Origin: Cronobacter turicensis z3032
GTDB taxonomy: Bacteria; Pseudomonadota; Gammaproteobacteria; Enterobacterales; Enterobacteriaceae
Direction of reading: 5' to 3'
DNA length: 64,000 nucleotides
Assembly: GCA_000027065.2 (NCBI GenBank)
Contig: FN543093.2
Location: 4,096,074 to 4,160,073 of the forward strand
A program made the translations under genes and the position numbers. Of this stretch, positions 50,034 to 59,239 are shown piece after piece. Under the pieces are notes generated by a model. It had not been told where the DNA came from. It was given only the letters and a program-made list of their open reading frames with translations, and did not search any database. The number at the start of each line of letters is the position of its first letter. Within the stretch, counting starts at the first letter, position 1.

Positions 50034-51736
50034 CTGCCGCTTCCTTTCGTCCGTGTGTGGTTATCCCGTGTTACAACCATGGCAGCCTGATTGAAAAGGT
50101 GTTGCAACGCCTGGCGCCCTTTGCTCTGCCTTGCTTCATCATTGATGACGGCAGCGATGAGACCACGCGCGCCGCGCTGGACGAACTGCCGCAACGTTAT
50201 CCCTCGCTGACGCTGGTGCGTCTCGCCCGTAATTCAGGCAAAGGCGTCGCGGTGATGGAAGGGCTGCGCCACGTCGCGCAGCAGGGTTTTACGCACGCGG
50301 TGCAAGTCGATGCCGACGGACAGCATGCCATTGAAGATATCCCGGCCTTTTTATCGCTGGCGCAACGCCATCCCGACGCGCTGATCTCCGGTCATCCGGT
50401 GTATGACGCCTCGATGCCGCGCGCCCGACGCTACGGGCGTTGGGTCACGCATGTCTGGGTCTGGATAGAAACGCTGTCGCTCTCCCTGAAAGACAGCATG
50501 TGTGGATTTCGCGTCTATCCGATCGCGCCGACGCTCGCGCTGGCGCAGCGCCATCCGCCCGGCAAACGGATGGATTTCGATACGGAGATCATGGTGCGCC
50601 TCTACTGGCGGGGCCATCCCACTTACTTTATTCCCACCCGCGTCACCTATCCGCAGGATGGCATATCGCATTTCGATGCGCTGCGCGATAACTGCCGGAT
50701 CTCCTGGATGCATACGCGCCTTTTCTTCGGCATGTTGCCGCGCGCGCCGGGGCTATTATGGCGTCGACGCCAGCAACACTGGGCGCGCCAGAAGGAAAGA
50801 AAAGGCCTGCTGGGGATGCGCATTATGATCGCGGTCTGGCGCCTTCTGGGACGCAGAGCGTTTGATGCGCTGTTGCGCCCGGTGGTGGCCGTGTACTGGC
50901 TGAGCGCCGGTGAGGCCCGTCAGGCATCACGCCAGTGGCTTTCCCGCGTTCAACAAACCCTGGCGATGCGCCAGCAGAACGCGCCGGAGCCGCTTAGCAG
51001 CTATCGCCACTTTTTACGTTTCGGCGAGGCCATGCTCAATAAAATCGCCAGCTGGCGCGGTGAATTGCGTCCTGGCAGCGAGGTGGTTATTTCGCCGCAA
51101 GCGCAGGAGGCGATCGCCGAAACGCCCCAACGGGGACGGCTCTTGCTGGCCTCGCACCTGGGCGATGTCGAAGCCTGCCGCGCGCTGGCGGAACGACACG
51201 GCAATCTCGTTATTAATGCGCTGGTCTTTAGCGAAAATGCGCAGCGTTTTAAGCAAATCATGGAAGAGGTCGCGCCGCGCGCCGGGGTCAATCTCATCTC
51301 TGTAACGGATATCGGCCCCGACACGGCGATGCTGCTGAAAGAAAAACTCGATCGCGGCGAATGGGTGGCGATCGTCGGCGATCGCATCGCGGTGAATCCG
51401 CAGCGCGGCGGCCAGTGGCGCGTTATCTGGAGCGCATTTATGGGCCAGCCCGCGCCTTTTCCTCAGGGGCCTTTCATCCTCGCGGCCGCGCTCCGTTGCC
51501 CGGTCGATCTGGTCTTCGCGCTACATCTTAAAGGAAAACTGCATCTGTTCCTGGAGCCTTTCGCCGACCCGCTGAAGCTGCCGCGCGGCCAGCGCGAGCA
51601 AGGGCTACAGGACGCGGTTGACCACTATGCCGCACGCCTGGAGCATTACGCGCTTCAGGCGCCGCTCGAATGGTTCAACTTTTATGATTTCTGGCGCCTG
51701 CCCGACGCGGCGGATGACCGGAAAAAGGAGTCTTAA
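50024..51736 (+). CDS. apeJ: Glycosyltransferase-acyltransferase fusion protein ApeJ
   Basis: A 570-residue two-domain protein. Residues about 10-235 form a GT2 glycosyltransferase (VVIPCYNHGSL, IDDGSDETTR, DADGQH as the DxD site). A middle basic segment follows. From about 340 comes a LpxL/HtrB-like acyltransferase (LLASHLGDVEACRALAERHGN with His-x4-Asp/Glu, and VGDRIAVNPQRGG). It likely joins the polyene to a sugar or lipid anchor at the inner membrane. It overlaps apeI by 10 bases. Confidence 0.87.
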   Translation: MSLTAASFRPCVVIPCYNHGSLIEKVLQRLAPFALPCFIIDDGSDETTRAALDELPQRYPSLTLVRLARNSGKGVAVMEGLRHVAQQGFTHAVQVDADGQHAIEDIPAFLSLAQRHPDALISGHPVYDASMPRARRYGRWVTHVWVWIETLSLSLKDSMCGFRVYPIAPTLALAQRHPPGKRMDFDTEIMVRLYWRGHPTYFIPTRVTYPQDGISHFDALRDNCRISWMHTRLFFGMLPRAPGLLWRRRQQHWARQKERKGLLGMRIMIAVWRLLGRRAFDALLRPVVAVYWLSAGEARQASRQWLSRVQQTLAMRQQNAPEPLSSYRHFLRFGEAMLNKIASWRGELRPGSEVVISPQAQEAIAETPQRGRLLLASHLGDVEACRALAERHGNLVINALVFSENAQRFKQIMEEVAPRAGVNLISVTDIGPDTAMLLKEKLDRGEWVAIVGDRIAVNPQRGGQWRVIWSAFMGQPAPFPQGPFILAAALRCPVDLVFALHLKGKLHLFLEPFADPLKLPRGQREQGLQDAVDHYAARLEHYALQAPLEWFNFYDFWRLPDAADDRKKES

Positions 51737-51737
51737 C

Positions 51738-52160
51738 GTGTTAAACGACCCGCGTTTCACCGCAGAAGTGGAGCTCGCCATCCCTTTTCACGACGTCGAT
51801 TCAATGGGCGTGGTCTGGCATGGCAACTACTTTCGCTATTTTGAAATCGCCCGTGAGGCGTTACTTAACCAGTTCAATTATGGATACCGGCAGATGAAAG
51901 CCTCCGGCTACGTATGGCCGGTCGTTGATACGCGGGTGAAATATCGCGATGCCCTGACCTTTGAGCAACGCATCCGGGTACGCGCCGTCATCGAAGAGTA
52001 TGAAAACCGCTTACGTATCGGTTACACGATTTTCGATGCGCAAACCCATAAACGCACCACGACGGGCTACACCATTCAGGTCGCTGTTGAAGAGGCGAGC
52101 CGGGAGCTGTGTTTCGTCAGCCCGGCCATTCTGTTCGAGCGAATGGGAGTGACATTATGA
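51738..52160 (+). CDS. apeK: Thioesterase ApeK
   Basis: A 140-residue hot-dog thioesterase of the 4HBT type. FHDVDSMGVVWHGNYFRYFEIARE (about 18-41) holds the Asp, His and Glu pattern of the YbgC group. It would hydrolyse acyl-ACP or remove stalled chains. GTG start with AAGGAG seven bases upstream, one base after the apeJ stop; the in-frame upstream ATG lies deep within apeJ. Confidence 0.85.
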   Translation: MLNDPRFTAEVELAIPFHDVDSMGVVWHGNYFRYFEIAREALLNQFNYGYRQMKASGYVWPVVDTRVKYRDALTFEQRIRVRAVIEEYENRLRIGYTIFDAQTHKRTTTGYTIQVAVEEASRELCFVSPAILFERMGVTL

Positions 52161-52759
52161 GATTCTGGCCGCTTTTCTTGCTGCTTTGCGGGCCGTTCGC
52201 CAGCGCCGTGACGCTTGATGAACTCCAGCAGCGTTTTACGCAGCAACCGGTTGTTCGCGCCCATTTCGAACAAACCCGCGCCATTAAAGATATGCCTCAG
52301 CCGCTGCGTTCGCAGGGCGAGATGATTATCGCGCGCGATAAAGGCTTGCTCTGGCGGCAGACGCGCCCCTTCCCGATGACCCTGTTGCTGGACGACGCGC
52401 GGATGGCGCAGCAAATCAACGACCAGCCGCCGCAGGTCGTCACGGCACAAAACAACCCGCAGATGTTCCAGTTCAATCACCTGCTCCGCGCGCTTTTTCA
52501 GGCGGATCGACAGGTGCTGGAGCAGAATTTCCGCATCGATTTTCAGGACAACGGTCAGGGCCGCTGGCGGCTGATGCTGACGCCCGTCACGACCCCGCTG
52601 GATAAAATTTTCGCCTCTATCGAACTGAAGGGACGCGATTATCTGGAAACCATTAACTTGTCTGACAAACAAGGCGACCAGACCGGGATCGTCTTTAGCC
52701 AGCACCGCCTTGAGCCTGCGACACTGACCGATGATGAACGTCAACGTTTTGCTTTCTGA
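52157..52759 (+). CDS. apeL: LolA-like periplasmic carrier ApeL
   Basis: A 200-residue protein with a signal peptide (MRFWPLFLLLCGPFASA) and a LolA-like domain: FEQTRAIKDMPQPLRSQGEM and GLLWRQTRPFPMTLLL resemble the LolA beta-sheet that holds lipoprotein acyl chains. It is expected to ferry the polyene lipid across the periplasm after ApeM exports it. It overlaps apeK by 4 bases and apeM by 29. Confidence 0.87.
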   Translation: MRFWPLFLLLCGPFASAVTLDELQQRFTQQPVVRAHFEQTRAIKDMPQPLRSQGEMIIARDKGLLWRQTRPFPMTLLLDDARMAQQINDQPPQVVTAQNNPQMFQFNHLLRALFQADRQVLEQNFRIDFQDNGQGRWRLMLTPVTTPLDKIFASIELKGRDYLETINLSDKQGDQTGIVFSQHRLEPATLTDDERQRFAF

Positions 52760-55058
52760 ATACCCACGGCGTTTCGCCTGGGCCTGGCTTGGCCTCTGTC
52801 TGCTGCTGGCGGCAACGCTCTGTGCGCTGCTGCCGCACGCGCGTATTAACAGCAGCGTGCTGGCGCTGTTGCCGCAACAGACATTAGGCGAGATCCCGCC
52901 TGCGCTGCATGACGGCTTTATGCAGCGTCTCGACCGCCAGGTAGTGTGGATGGTCAGCCCTGGAAAAACGCCGGACCCGCAGGTAGCGCAACGCTGGCTG
53001 GACGAGCTGCGTCGCCAGCCCTTTCTGCGCGACGTCAAAGGCCCGATGGATGCCGCTCAGCAGCAGGCATGGGGCGCGTTTTTCTTTCAGCACCGCAACG
53101 GCAATCTGGACGCGCAAACCCGCAGCCGCCTGGAAAAGGGCGGCGAAGCGCAAGCGCAATGGATCCTCTCGCAGCTCTATTCGGCGTTTTCTGGCGTCAG
53201 CGGCAAAGAGTTACAAAATGACCCATTGATGCTGGTGCGCGGCGCGCAAATGGCCATGGCGCAAAATACCAGCCGTCTGCGCCTGATGCAGGGCTGGCTG
53301 ACGGCGCAGGACGATCGGGGCAATTACTGGTACCTGCTGCATGGCGAACTGGCCGGCTCATCATTCGATATGCGCCAGACGCATGAGATAGTCACCACAC
53401 TCAAAGCGCGCGAGCAGGCGCTGAAAGCCGCATTTCCCCACGCCGATGTGCTCTCGCGCGGCACCGCGTTTTATAGCGATTACGCCAGCCAGCAGGCGAA
53501 ACAGGATGTCTCTACGTTAGGGCTGGCGACCATTCTTGGCGTTATTGCGCTTATCGTGGCGACCTTTCGCTCGCTGCGCCCGCTGGTGCTGTGCCTGCTT
53601 TCTGTCGGTACCGGGGCGCTGGCGGGCAGCGCCGTGACGCTGCTGGTTTTCGGCGAACTGCACCTGATGACGCTGGTCATGAGCGTCAGCATTATCGGCA
53701 TCTCCGCGGACTACACGCTCTATTATCTGACCGAAAGGCTGATCCACGGACAGGAGGCCTCGGCGCAGCAAAGCATGGCGAAGGTCGGCAAAACGCTGTT
53801 GCAGGCGCTGCTGACCACCGTCGCGGCGTACCTTGTGATGATGCTTGCCCCCTTCCCGGGCATCCGTCAGATGGCGCTGTTCGCGGCCGTCGGGCTGAGC
53901 GCCTCCTGCCTGACGGTGATTTTCTGGCATCCGCTGCTGTGCCGGGGTCTGCCGGTGCGCCCGGCGCCCGCGATATCGCTGCTACTGCCCGCGCTTGCCG
54001 CCTGGCGGCGCGATAAGCGTCTTATTGTCGGGCTGCCGGTTATCATTGCGCTGATGTCGGCCGCCGGGATCGCCACGCTGCGCGTCGATGATGATATCGC
54101 GCAGTTGCAGGCGCTTCCGGCGGGTTTACTGGCGCAGGAGAAAACGATCGCCGCGCTCACAGGCCAGGGCAGCGATCAAAAATGGTTCGTTATCTATGCC
54201 AGGACGCCGGAAGAAACCTTGCAGCGTATGGAGGCTTTCGCCCCTGTGCTTGAAAAAGCGCGGAAGGAAGGTTTACTGACGCAATACCGTCTGATTCCGA
54301 TAAATTCCAGCGCCCGCCAGCAGCGCGATCTGGCCTTGATCCAGGCCGCCGCGCCGACCATCAACGCCACGCTTTCGCAGACGGGCATTACGGTTCCCTC
54401 CATCAATACGTCCGCGATGCCCGTAACGCTTGAGGCGTGGCTCGCCAGCCCGGCCAGCGAAGGCTGGCGTCTGATGTGGCTGACGCTGCCCGATGGCGCC
54501 AGCGGCGCGCTGGTGCCCGTGGACGGCGTGCGCGACAGCGCGGCGTTAAGCACGCTGGCGGCGCGTCAGCCCGGCGTCGCCTGGGTAGACCGGAAGGCGT
54601 CGTTTGACGCGCTCTTTTCGCTCTACCGCCATGTGCTGACGGGCCTGTTAGGCGTGGCATTAATCATTATCGCGCTCGGCGCCGTGATACGCCTGGGATG
54701 GCGCAAAGGACTGATAAGCCTGCTGCCATCGCTGCTTTCGCTGGGCGCGGGTCTGGCCGCGCTCGCCTTTACCGGCCAGCCGCTGAATATCTTTTCGTTG
54801 CTGGCGCTGGTGCTGGTACTGGGCATTGGCATTAACTACACGCTCTTTTTCAGCAACCCGCGCGGTACGCCATTGACCTCGCTGGTCGCCATTACGCTTG
54901 CCATGATCACGACCCTGCTGACGCTGGGCATGCTGGTCTTCAGCGCCACACAGGCGATTAGCGGCTTCGGCACGGTGCTGTGCAGCGGCATCTTTGTCGC
55001 CTTTTTATTATCTCCTCTGGCCATGCCGGAACGTCGCAAAGCGAGAAAATCACGATGA
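52731..55058 (+). CDS. apeM: MMPL/RND-type exporter ApeM
   Basis: A 775-residue inner membrane exporter with twelve predicted helices in two repeats. Helix 1 (about 14-32) precedes a large periplasmic domain (to about 255). Helices 2-6 follow (STLGLATILGVIALIVATFRS onward, with GISADYTLYYLTER), then helix 7, a second periplasmic domain and helices 8-12 (LVLGIGINYTLFFSNPRG). The GISADY and GIGINY segments are the transport-motif helices of the MMPL family. It would move the finished polyene lipid toward ApeL/ApeN. Confidence 0.9.
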   Translation: MMNVNVLLSEYPRRFAWAWLGLCLLLAATLCALLPHARINSSVLALLPQQTLGEIPPALHDGFMQRLDRQVVWMVSPGKTPDPQVAQRWLDELRRQPFLRDVKGPMDAAQQQAWGAFFFQHRNGNLDAQTRSRLEKGGEAQAQWILSQLYSAFSGVSGKELQNDPLMLVRGAQMAMAQNTSRLRLMQGWLTAQDDRGNYWYLLHGELAGSSFDMRQTHEIVTTLKAREQALKAAFPHADVLSRGTAFYSDYASQQAKQDVSTLGLATILGVIALIVATFRSLRPLVLCLLSVGTGALAGSAVTLLVFGELHLMTLVMSVSIIGISADYTLYYLTERLIHGQEASAQQSMAKVGKTLLQALLTTVAAYLVMMLAPFPGIRQMALFAAVGLSASCLTVIFWHPLLCRGLPVRPAPAISLLLPALAAWRRDKRLIVGLPVIIALMSAAGIATLRVDDDIAQLQALPAGLLAQEKTIAALTGQGSDQKWFVIYARTPEETLQRMEAFAPVLEKARKEGLLTQYRLIPINSSARQQRDLALIQAAAPTINATLSQTGITVPSINTSAMPVTLEAWLASPASEGWRLMWLTLPDGASGALVPVDGVRDSAALSTLAARQPGVAWVDRKASFDALFSLYRHVLTGLLGVALIIIALGAVIRLGWRKGLISLLPSLLSLGAGLAALAFTGQPLNIFSLLALVLVLGIGINYTLFFSNPRGTPLTSLVAITLAMITTLLTLGMLVFSATQAISGFGTVLCSGIFVAFLLSPLAMPERRKARKSR

Positions 55059-55639
55059 AAAATAGCCTCTGGCAGGCGGGCATGCTGCTCGCGTTATCAC
55101 TGCTTGGCGGATGCGCGCCCCATTCAGACGGGCAGAATGACCCGCATCCGCAGGCATGGCTGAAGCCGGGCGTGCGCGTCACGCTGCCGCCGCCGGGTAT
55201 AACGCCTGCCGTCAGCAGCCAGCAATTGCTGACCGGCGAATTCAACGGACAAAAGCAATCGCTGCTGGTGATGCTAAATGCCGACCATGAAAAAATCACG
55301 CTGGCGGGGCTCTCGTCCGTCGGTATTCGCCTGTTTCTGGCCACTTACGACAGCCGCGGCATCCACACCGAGCAATCTATCGTCGTTCCACAGTTGCCGC
55401 CTGCAAGCCAGGTGCTGGCCGATATTATGCTGAGCCACTGGCCGGTCGACGCCTGGCGTTCACGGTTACCGGCAGGCTGGACGCTGGAAGATCGGGGTTT
55501 ACGCCGCGAGCTGCGCGATAACAACGGACACGTGGTGACACAGATTACCTATCTGCAACGCGGCGCACGTCGTGAGCCCATCAGTATTGAGCAGAAGGTC
55601 TTCCACTATCACATCACGATTCAATATCTGGACGACTGA
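55055..55639 (+). CDS. apeN: Outer-membrane-type lipoprotein ApeN (DUF3261)
   Basis: A 194-residue lipoprotein: MKNSLWQAGMLLALSLLGGC with Cys20, followed by Ala-Pro. The rest matches the DUF3261 pattern (ITYLQRGARREPISIEQKVFHYHITIQYL at the C-terminus). It may insert the polyene lipid into the outer membrane, as LolB does for lipoproteins. It overlaps apeM by 4 bases; apeO follows after one base. Confidence 0.85.
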   Translation: MKNSLWQAGMLLALSLLGGCAPHSDGQNDPHPQAWLKPGVRVTLPPPGITPAVSSQQLLTGEFNGQKQSLLVMLNADHEKITLAGLSSVGIRLFLATYDSRGIHTEQSIVVPQLPPASQVLADIMLSHWPVDAWRSRLPAGWTLEDRGLRRELRDNNGHVVTQITYLQRGARREPISIEQKVFHYHITIQYLDD

Positions 55640-55640
55640 G

Positions 55641-56810
55641 ATGATTTACGTTTCCGCCATGGGCATGGTGAGCGCGCTCGGCACCTCGCTTGATGAAACT
55701 GCGGCAAGCCTGCAAAGCGGCGTCGTACCCGGCATGAAAGCGCGCAAAGGCTGGCTGCAACAAGACCAGGAGGCCGTGCTGGGCGGTGTTGAAGGCCCGC
55801 TGCCGCCTGTTCCGGATGCGTTTCGCGCGCACCGCTCCCGCAATAATCAGCTCCTGCTGGCGGCGCTGGCGCAAATCCAGCCGCAGGTTGACGAGGCGAT
55901 TGCGCGCTACGGTCGCGATCGGGTAGCCGTCGTGCTGGGCACCAGTACCTCTGGCCTGGATGAAAGCGACCGACATCTGGAAGCTCATCTGAACGAGGGC
56001 GATGCCACCGACTGGCACTACTATCAGCAAGAGTTAGGCGATCCATCGCGGTTTCTTGCCGCATGGCTGAGTCTGCATGGTCCGGCATTTACGCTTTCCA
56101 CGGCCTGCTCCTCAAGCGCCAGAGCGGTAATCAGCGGTAAGCGACTGATTAACGCGGGGCTGGCGGACGTCGCTATCGTCGGCGGCGCCGATACGTTAAG
56201 CCGGATGCCGGTGAATGGCTTTGACAGTCTGGAGTCTTTCTCCGCGCGCCTGTGCGAGCCCTTTGGCCGCGACCGCTGCGGCATTACCATCGGCGAAGGC
56301 GCGGGACTCATGCTGCTGACGGCCGAGCCGCAGGCTATTGCGCTGCTTGGTACGGGCGAATCCAGCGACGCCTATCATATTTCCGCTCCGCATCCGGAAG
56401 GCGAAGGCGCCATTCGCGCTATCGACCAGGCGCTGCGCGAAGCAGGACTGGCCCCGGACGATATCGGCTATATCAACCTGCACGGCACCGCCACGCCGCT
56501 CAACGATAAAATCGAATCGCGCGTCGTGCACAGGATCTTCGGCAACCGCGTGCCCTGTAGTTCGACCAAGCACCTCACCGGCCATACGCTGGGCGCCGCC
56601 GGGATTTGCGAAGCGGTAATAAGCGCGCTTATCCTGGCGCGTTCGCTGCCGCTGCCATCACAAGATTTTGCACGTTATTCGCCCGATGAAACGCTGCCCG
56701 ATTGCGGCATTCTGCATGCCCCTGCGCCACTGCGTCGGCCTTACGTGCTTTCTAACTCATTCGCTTTTGGCGGGAATAATACCAGCCTGTTATTCGGGAG
56801 GATGTCGTGA
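55641..56810 (+). CDS. apeO: Beta-ketoacyl-ACP synthase ApeO
   Basis: A 389-residue ketosynthase with the full catalytic triad: Cys156 in STACSSSA, His281 in NLHGTAT and His315 in KHLTGHTLGAAG. In studied APE systems it pairs with the Cys-less ApeC to elongate the chain. The ATG just after the apeN stop was chosen. It overlaps apeP by 4 bases (GTGA). Confidence 0.9.
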   Translation: MIYVSAMGMVSALGTSLDETAASLQSGVVPGMKARKGWLQQDQEAVLGGVEGPLPPVPDAFRAHRSRNNQLLLAALAQIQPQVDEAIARYGRDRVAVVLGTSTSGLDESDRHLEAHLNEGDATDWHYYQQELGDPSRFLAAWLSLHGPAFTLSTACSSSARAVISGKRLINAGLADVAIVGGADTLSRMPVNGFDSLESFSARLCEPFGRDRCGITIGEGAGLMLLTAEPQAIALLGTGESSDAYHISAPHPEGEGAIRAIDQALREAGLAPDDIGYINLHGTATPLNDKIESRVVHRIFGNRVPCSSTKHLTGHTLGAAGICEAVISALILARSLPLPSQDFARYSPDETLPDCGILHAPAPLRRPYVLSNSFAFGGNNTSLLFGRMS

Positions 56811-57283
56811 CCCCTTACCTGGCGCCTGGCGCCTATTTACCCCATGAAACGCCGATGCTGCTGCTGGAAAGCGTCCTTGCCGTCAGCGAAAACACGGCAC
56901 GTTGTCGCGTGACGATATCGCCGCAAGGGGTACTGGCGCCGTTTCTGACGGCGGAAGGCGAATTGCCCGCGTGGTATGCGATGGAACTGATGGCGCAGAC
57001 GGTGGGCGTATGGTCGGGCTGGCATCGTATTTCGCGCGGCGAACCGGGCATCGCGCTCGGCATGATTCTGGGCGCACGCGATCTGCAATGCCAGCACAGC
57101 GCATTCCCGCAGGGCAGCACGCTTGATATCGACGTCACGCTGCTTTTGCAGGATGAAAAGTTTGGCAGCTTCGAGGCCACGATTCATTGCGGCGAGATCT
57201 GCTTCGCCCGCGGGCGCATTAACACCTTTCAGCCGGATAACGCCGAGCTGAACCAGCTATTTTCTCAGGGAGCCCCAACATGA
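56807..57283 (+). CDS. apeP: Hot-dog dehydratase ApeP
   Basis: A 158-residue hot-dog protein of the ApeP type, starting TPYLAPGAYLPHETPMLLLE, with the usual active-site His near residue 13. WYAMELMAQTVGVWSGWH lies near 53-70. It partners or complements ApeI in dehydration. GTG start overlapping the apeO stop; a 4-base overlap with apeQ. Confidence 0.87.
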   Translation: MTPYLAPGAYLPHETPMLLLESVLAVSENTARCRVTISPQGVLAPFLTAEGELPAWYAMELMAQTVGVWSGWHRISRGEPGIALGMILGARDLQCQHSAFPQGSTLDIDVTLLLQDEKFGSFEATIHCGEICFARGRINTFQPDNAELNQLFSQGAPT

Positions 57284-58011
57284 GTCGTTCCGTTCTGGTT
57301 ACCGGGGCCAGCAAAGGCATTGGCCGGGCGATCGCTCGTCAGCTGGCTGCCGATGGTTTTACCATCGGGGTGCATTATCACCGTGATGAACACGGCGCGC
57401 AGGAGACGCTGCGCGAGATTATCGAGGCAGGCGGCGCAGGCCGTTTGCTCTGTTTCGACGTGAGCCAGCGTGAGGCGTGCCGCGAGACGCTTGAGGCCGA
57501 TATGGCGCAACACGGCGCCTGGTATGGCGTCGTCAGCAACGCGGGTATTACGCGCGACGCCGCCTTCCCGGCGCTCAGCGACAGCGACTGGGACGACGTT
57601 ATCCACACCAACCTCGACAGTTTCTATAACGTGGTGCAGCCCTGCATTATGCCGATGATCGCCGCTCGTCAGGGGGGAAGGATAGTCACCGTCTCCTCTG
57701 TGTCCGGCATCATGGGCAACCGTGGACAGGTCAATTACAGCGCGGCTAAAGCGGGCATTATCGGCGCGACCAAAGCGCTGGCCATCGAGCTTGCGAAGCG
57801 CAAAATCACCGTCAACTGCATCGCGCCGGGGCTTATTGATACCGGCATGATTGAGATGGAAGAGGCTGCATTAAAAGAGGCGATGAGCATCATTCCAATG
57901 AAACGTATGGGGCAGGCGGATGAAGTCGCGGGCCTCGCCAGCTATCTGATGTCAGATATCGCAGGCTACGTTACCCGCCAGGTCATTTCCATCAATGGAG
58001 GCATGTTATGA
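57280..58011 (+). CDS. apeQ: 3-Oxoacyl-ACP reductase ApeQ (FabG-like)
   Basis: A 243-residue short-chain dehydrogenase. NADPH motif TGASKGIG (8-15), NAG at 87-89, and catalytic Ser140, Tyr153 and Lys157 in NYSAAKAG. It reduces the keto group after each condensation. Same length as FabG. It overlaps apeP and apeR by 4 bases each. Confidence 0.92.
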   Translation: MSRSVLVTGASKGIGRAIARQLAADGFTIGVHYHRDEHGAQETLREIIEAGGAGRLLCFDVSQREACRETLEADMAQHGAWYGVVSNAGITRDAAFPALSDSDWDDVIHTNLDSFYNVVQPCIMPMIAARQGGRIVTVSSVSGIMGNRGQVNYSAAKAGIIGATKALAIELAKRKITVNCIAPGLIDTGMIEMEEAALKEAMSIIPMKRMGQADEVAGLASYLMSDIAGYVTRQVISINGGML

Positions 58012-59237
58012 TGCGCCGCGTCGTGATTACCGGTATGGCGGGCGTTACCGCCTTTGGCGAAACCTGGCGCAGCGTGGCGCAGCGTCTGAAGGCGGGCGAA
58101 AACGCGGTGCGTAAAATGCCGGAATGGCAGGTCTATGACGGGCTGCATACGCTGCTGGGCGCGCCGATCGACGATTTTGTCACGCCGGAGCACTATACCC
58201 GCAAACGCATTCGCTCCATGGGCCGGGTCTCGCTGATGTCGACCCGCGCAACGGAGCTGGCGCTGGACATGGCGGGCCTGCTGGACGCCCCCGTTCTGAC
58301 CAACGGCGAAACCGGCATCGCCTATGGGTCTTCCACAGGAAGCACCGGCCCGGTGAGTGAGTTCGCCACCATGCTGACGGAAAAGCACACCAACAATATT
58401 ACCGGCACTACCTATGTACAGATGATGCCGCATACCACCGCCGTCAATACCGGTCTCTTTTTTGGGCTGAAAGGCCGCGTGATCCCGACATCCAGCGCCT
58501 GCACCTCCGGCAGCCAGGCCATTGGTTATGCCTGGGAGGCGATTCGTCACGGTTACCAGACGGTGATGGTCGCAGGCGGCGCGGAAGAGTTATGTCCATC
58601 CGAAGCCGCGGTTTTCGACACGCTGTTCGCCACCAGCCAGCGCAACGATGCGCCGAAAACTACGCCCGCGCCGTTCGATAAAGACCGCGACGGCCTGGTG
58701 ATTGGCGAAGGCGCCGGGACGTTAATTCTGGAAGAGCTGGAACATGCCAAAGCACGCGGCGCCACCATCTATGGCGAGATCGTGAGCTTTTACACCAACT
58801 GCGACGCGGCGCATATTACGCAGCCGCAGCGGGAAACGATGCAGATCTGCATTGAACGGGCGCTGAAAATGGCGGAACTCGATGCGCGTGATATCGGTTA
58901 TATCTGCGCGCATGGCACCGCGACCGACCGGGGCGATATCGCCGAATCGCAGGCGACCGCCGCCGTGTTTGGCGACCATACCCCCCTTTCTTCGCTGAAA
59001 AGTTATTTTGGCCATACGCTGGGGGCCTGCGGCGCGCTGGAGGCCTGGATGAGCCTCGAAATGATGCGAGAAGGCTGGTTTGCGCCAACGCTTAATCTGC
59101 GTCAGCCCGATGAGCAGTGCGGCGCGCTTGATTACATTATGGGCGAGTCACGCGCTATCGATTGCGAATTTATCCAGACCAATAACTTTGCCTTTGGGGG
59201 CATCAATACCTCGCTGGTACTGCGTCGCTGGGTTTAA
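58008..59237 (+). CDS. apeR: Beta-ketoacyl-ACP synthase ApeR
   Basis: A 409-residue ketosynthase of the FabB/FabF type with Cys165 in SSACTSGSQ, His302 in CAHGTATD and His336 in KSYFGHTLGA. In characterised clusters it is thought to handle early condensations and adds to the ApeO-ApeC pair. Two ATG codons overlap at the start; the first was taken. acpT follows after two bases. Confidence 0.9.
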   Translation: MMRRVVITGMAGVTAFGETWRSVAQRLKAGENAVRKMPEWQVYDGLHTLLGAPIDDFVTPEHYTRKRIRSMGRVSLMSTRATELALDMAGLLDAPVLTNGETGIAYGSSTGSTGPVSEFATMLTEKHTNNITGTTYVQMMPHTTAVNTGLFFGLKGRVIPTSSACTSGSQAIGYAWEAIRHGYQTVMVAGGAEELCPSEAAVFDTLFATSQRNDAPKTTPAPFDKDRDGLVIGEGAGTLILEELEHAKARGATIYGEIVSFYTNCDAAHITQPQRETMQICIERALKMAELDARDIGYICAHGTATDRGDIAESQATAAVFGDHTPLSSLKSYFGHTLGACGALEAWMSLEMMREGWFAPTLNLRQPDEQCGALDYIMGESRAIDCEFIQTNNFAFGGINTSLVLRRWV

Positions 59238-59239
59238 CC

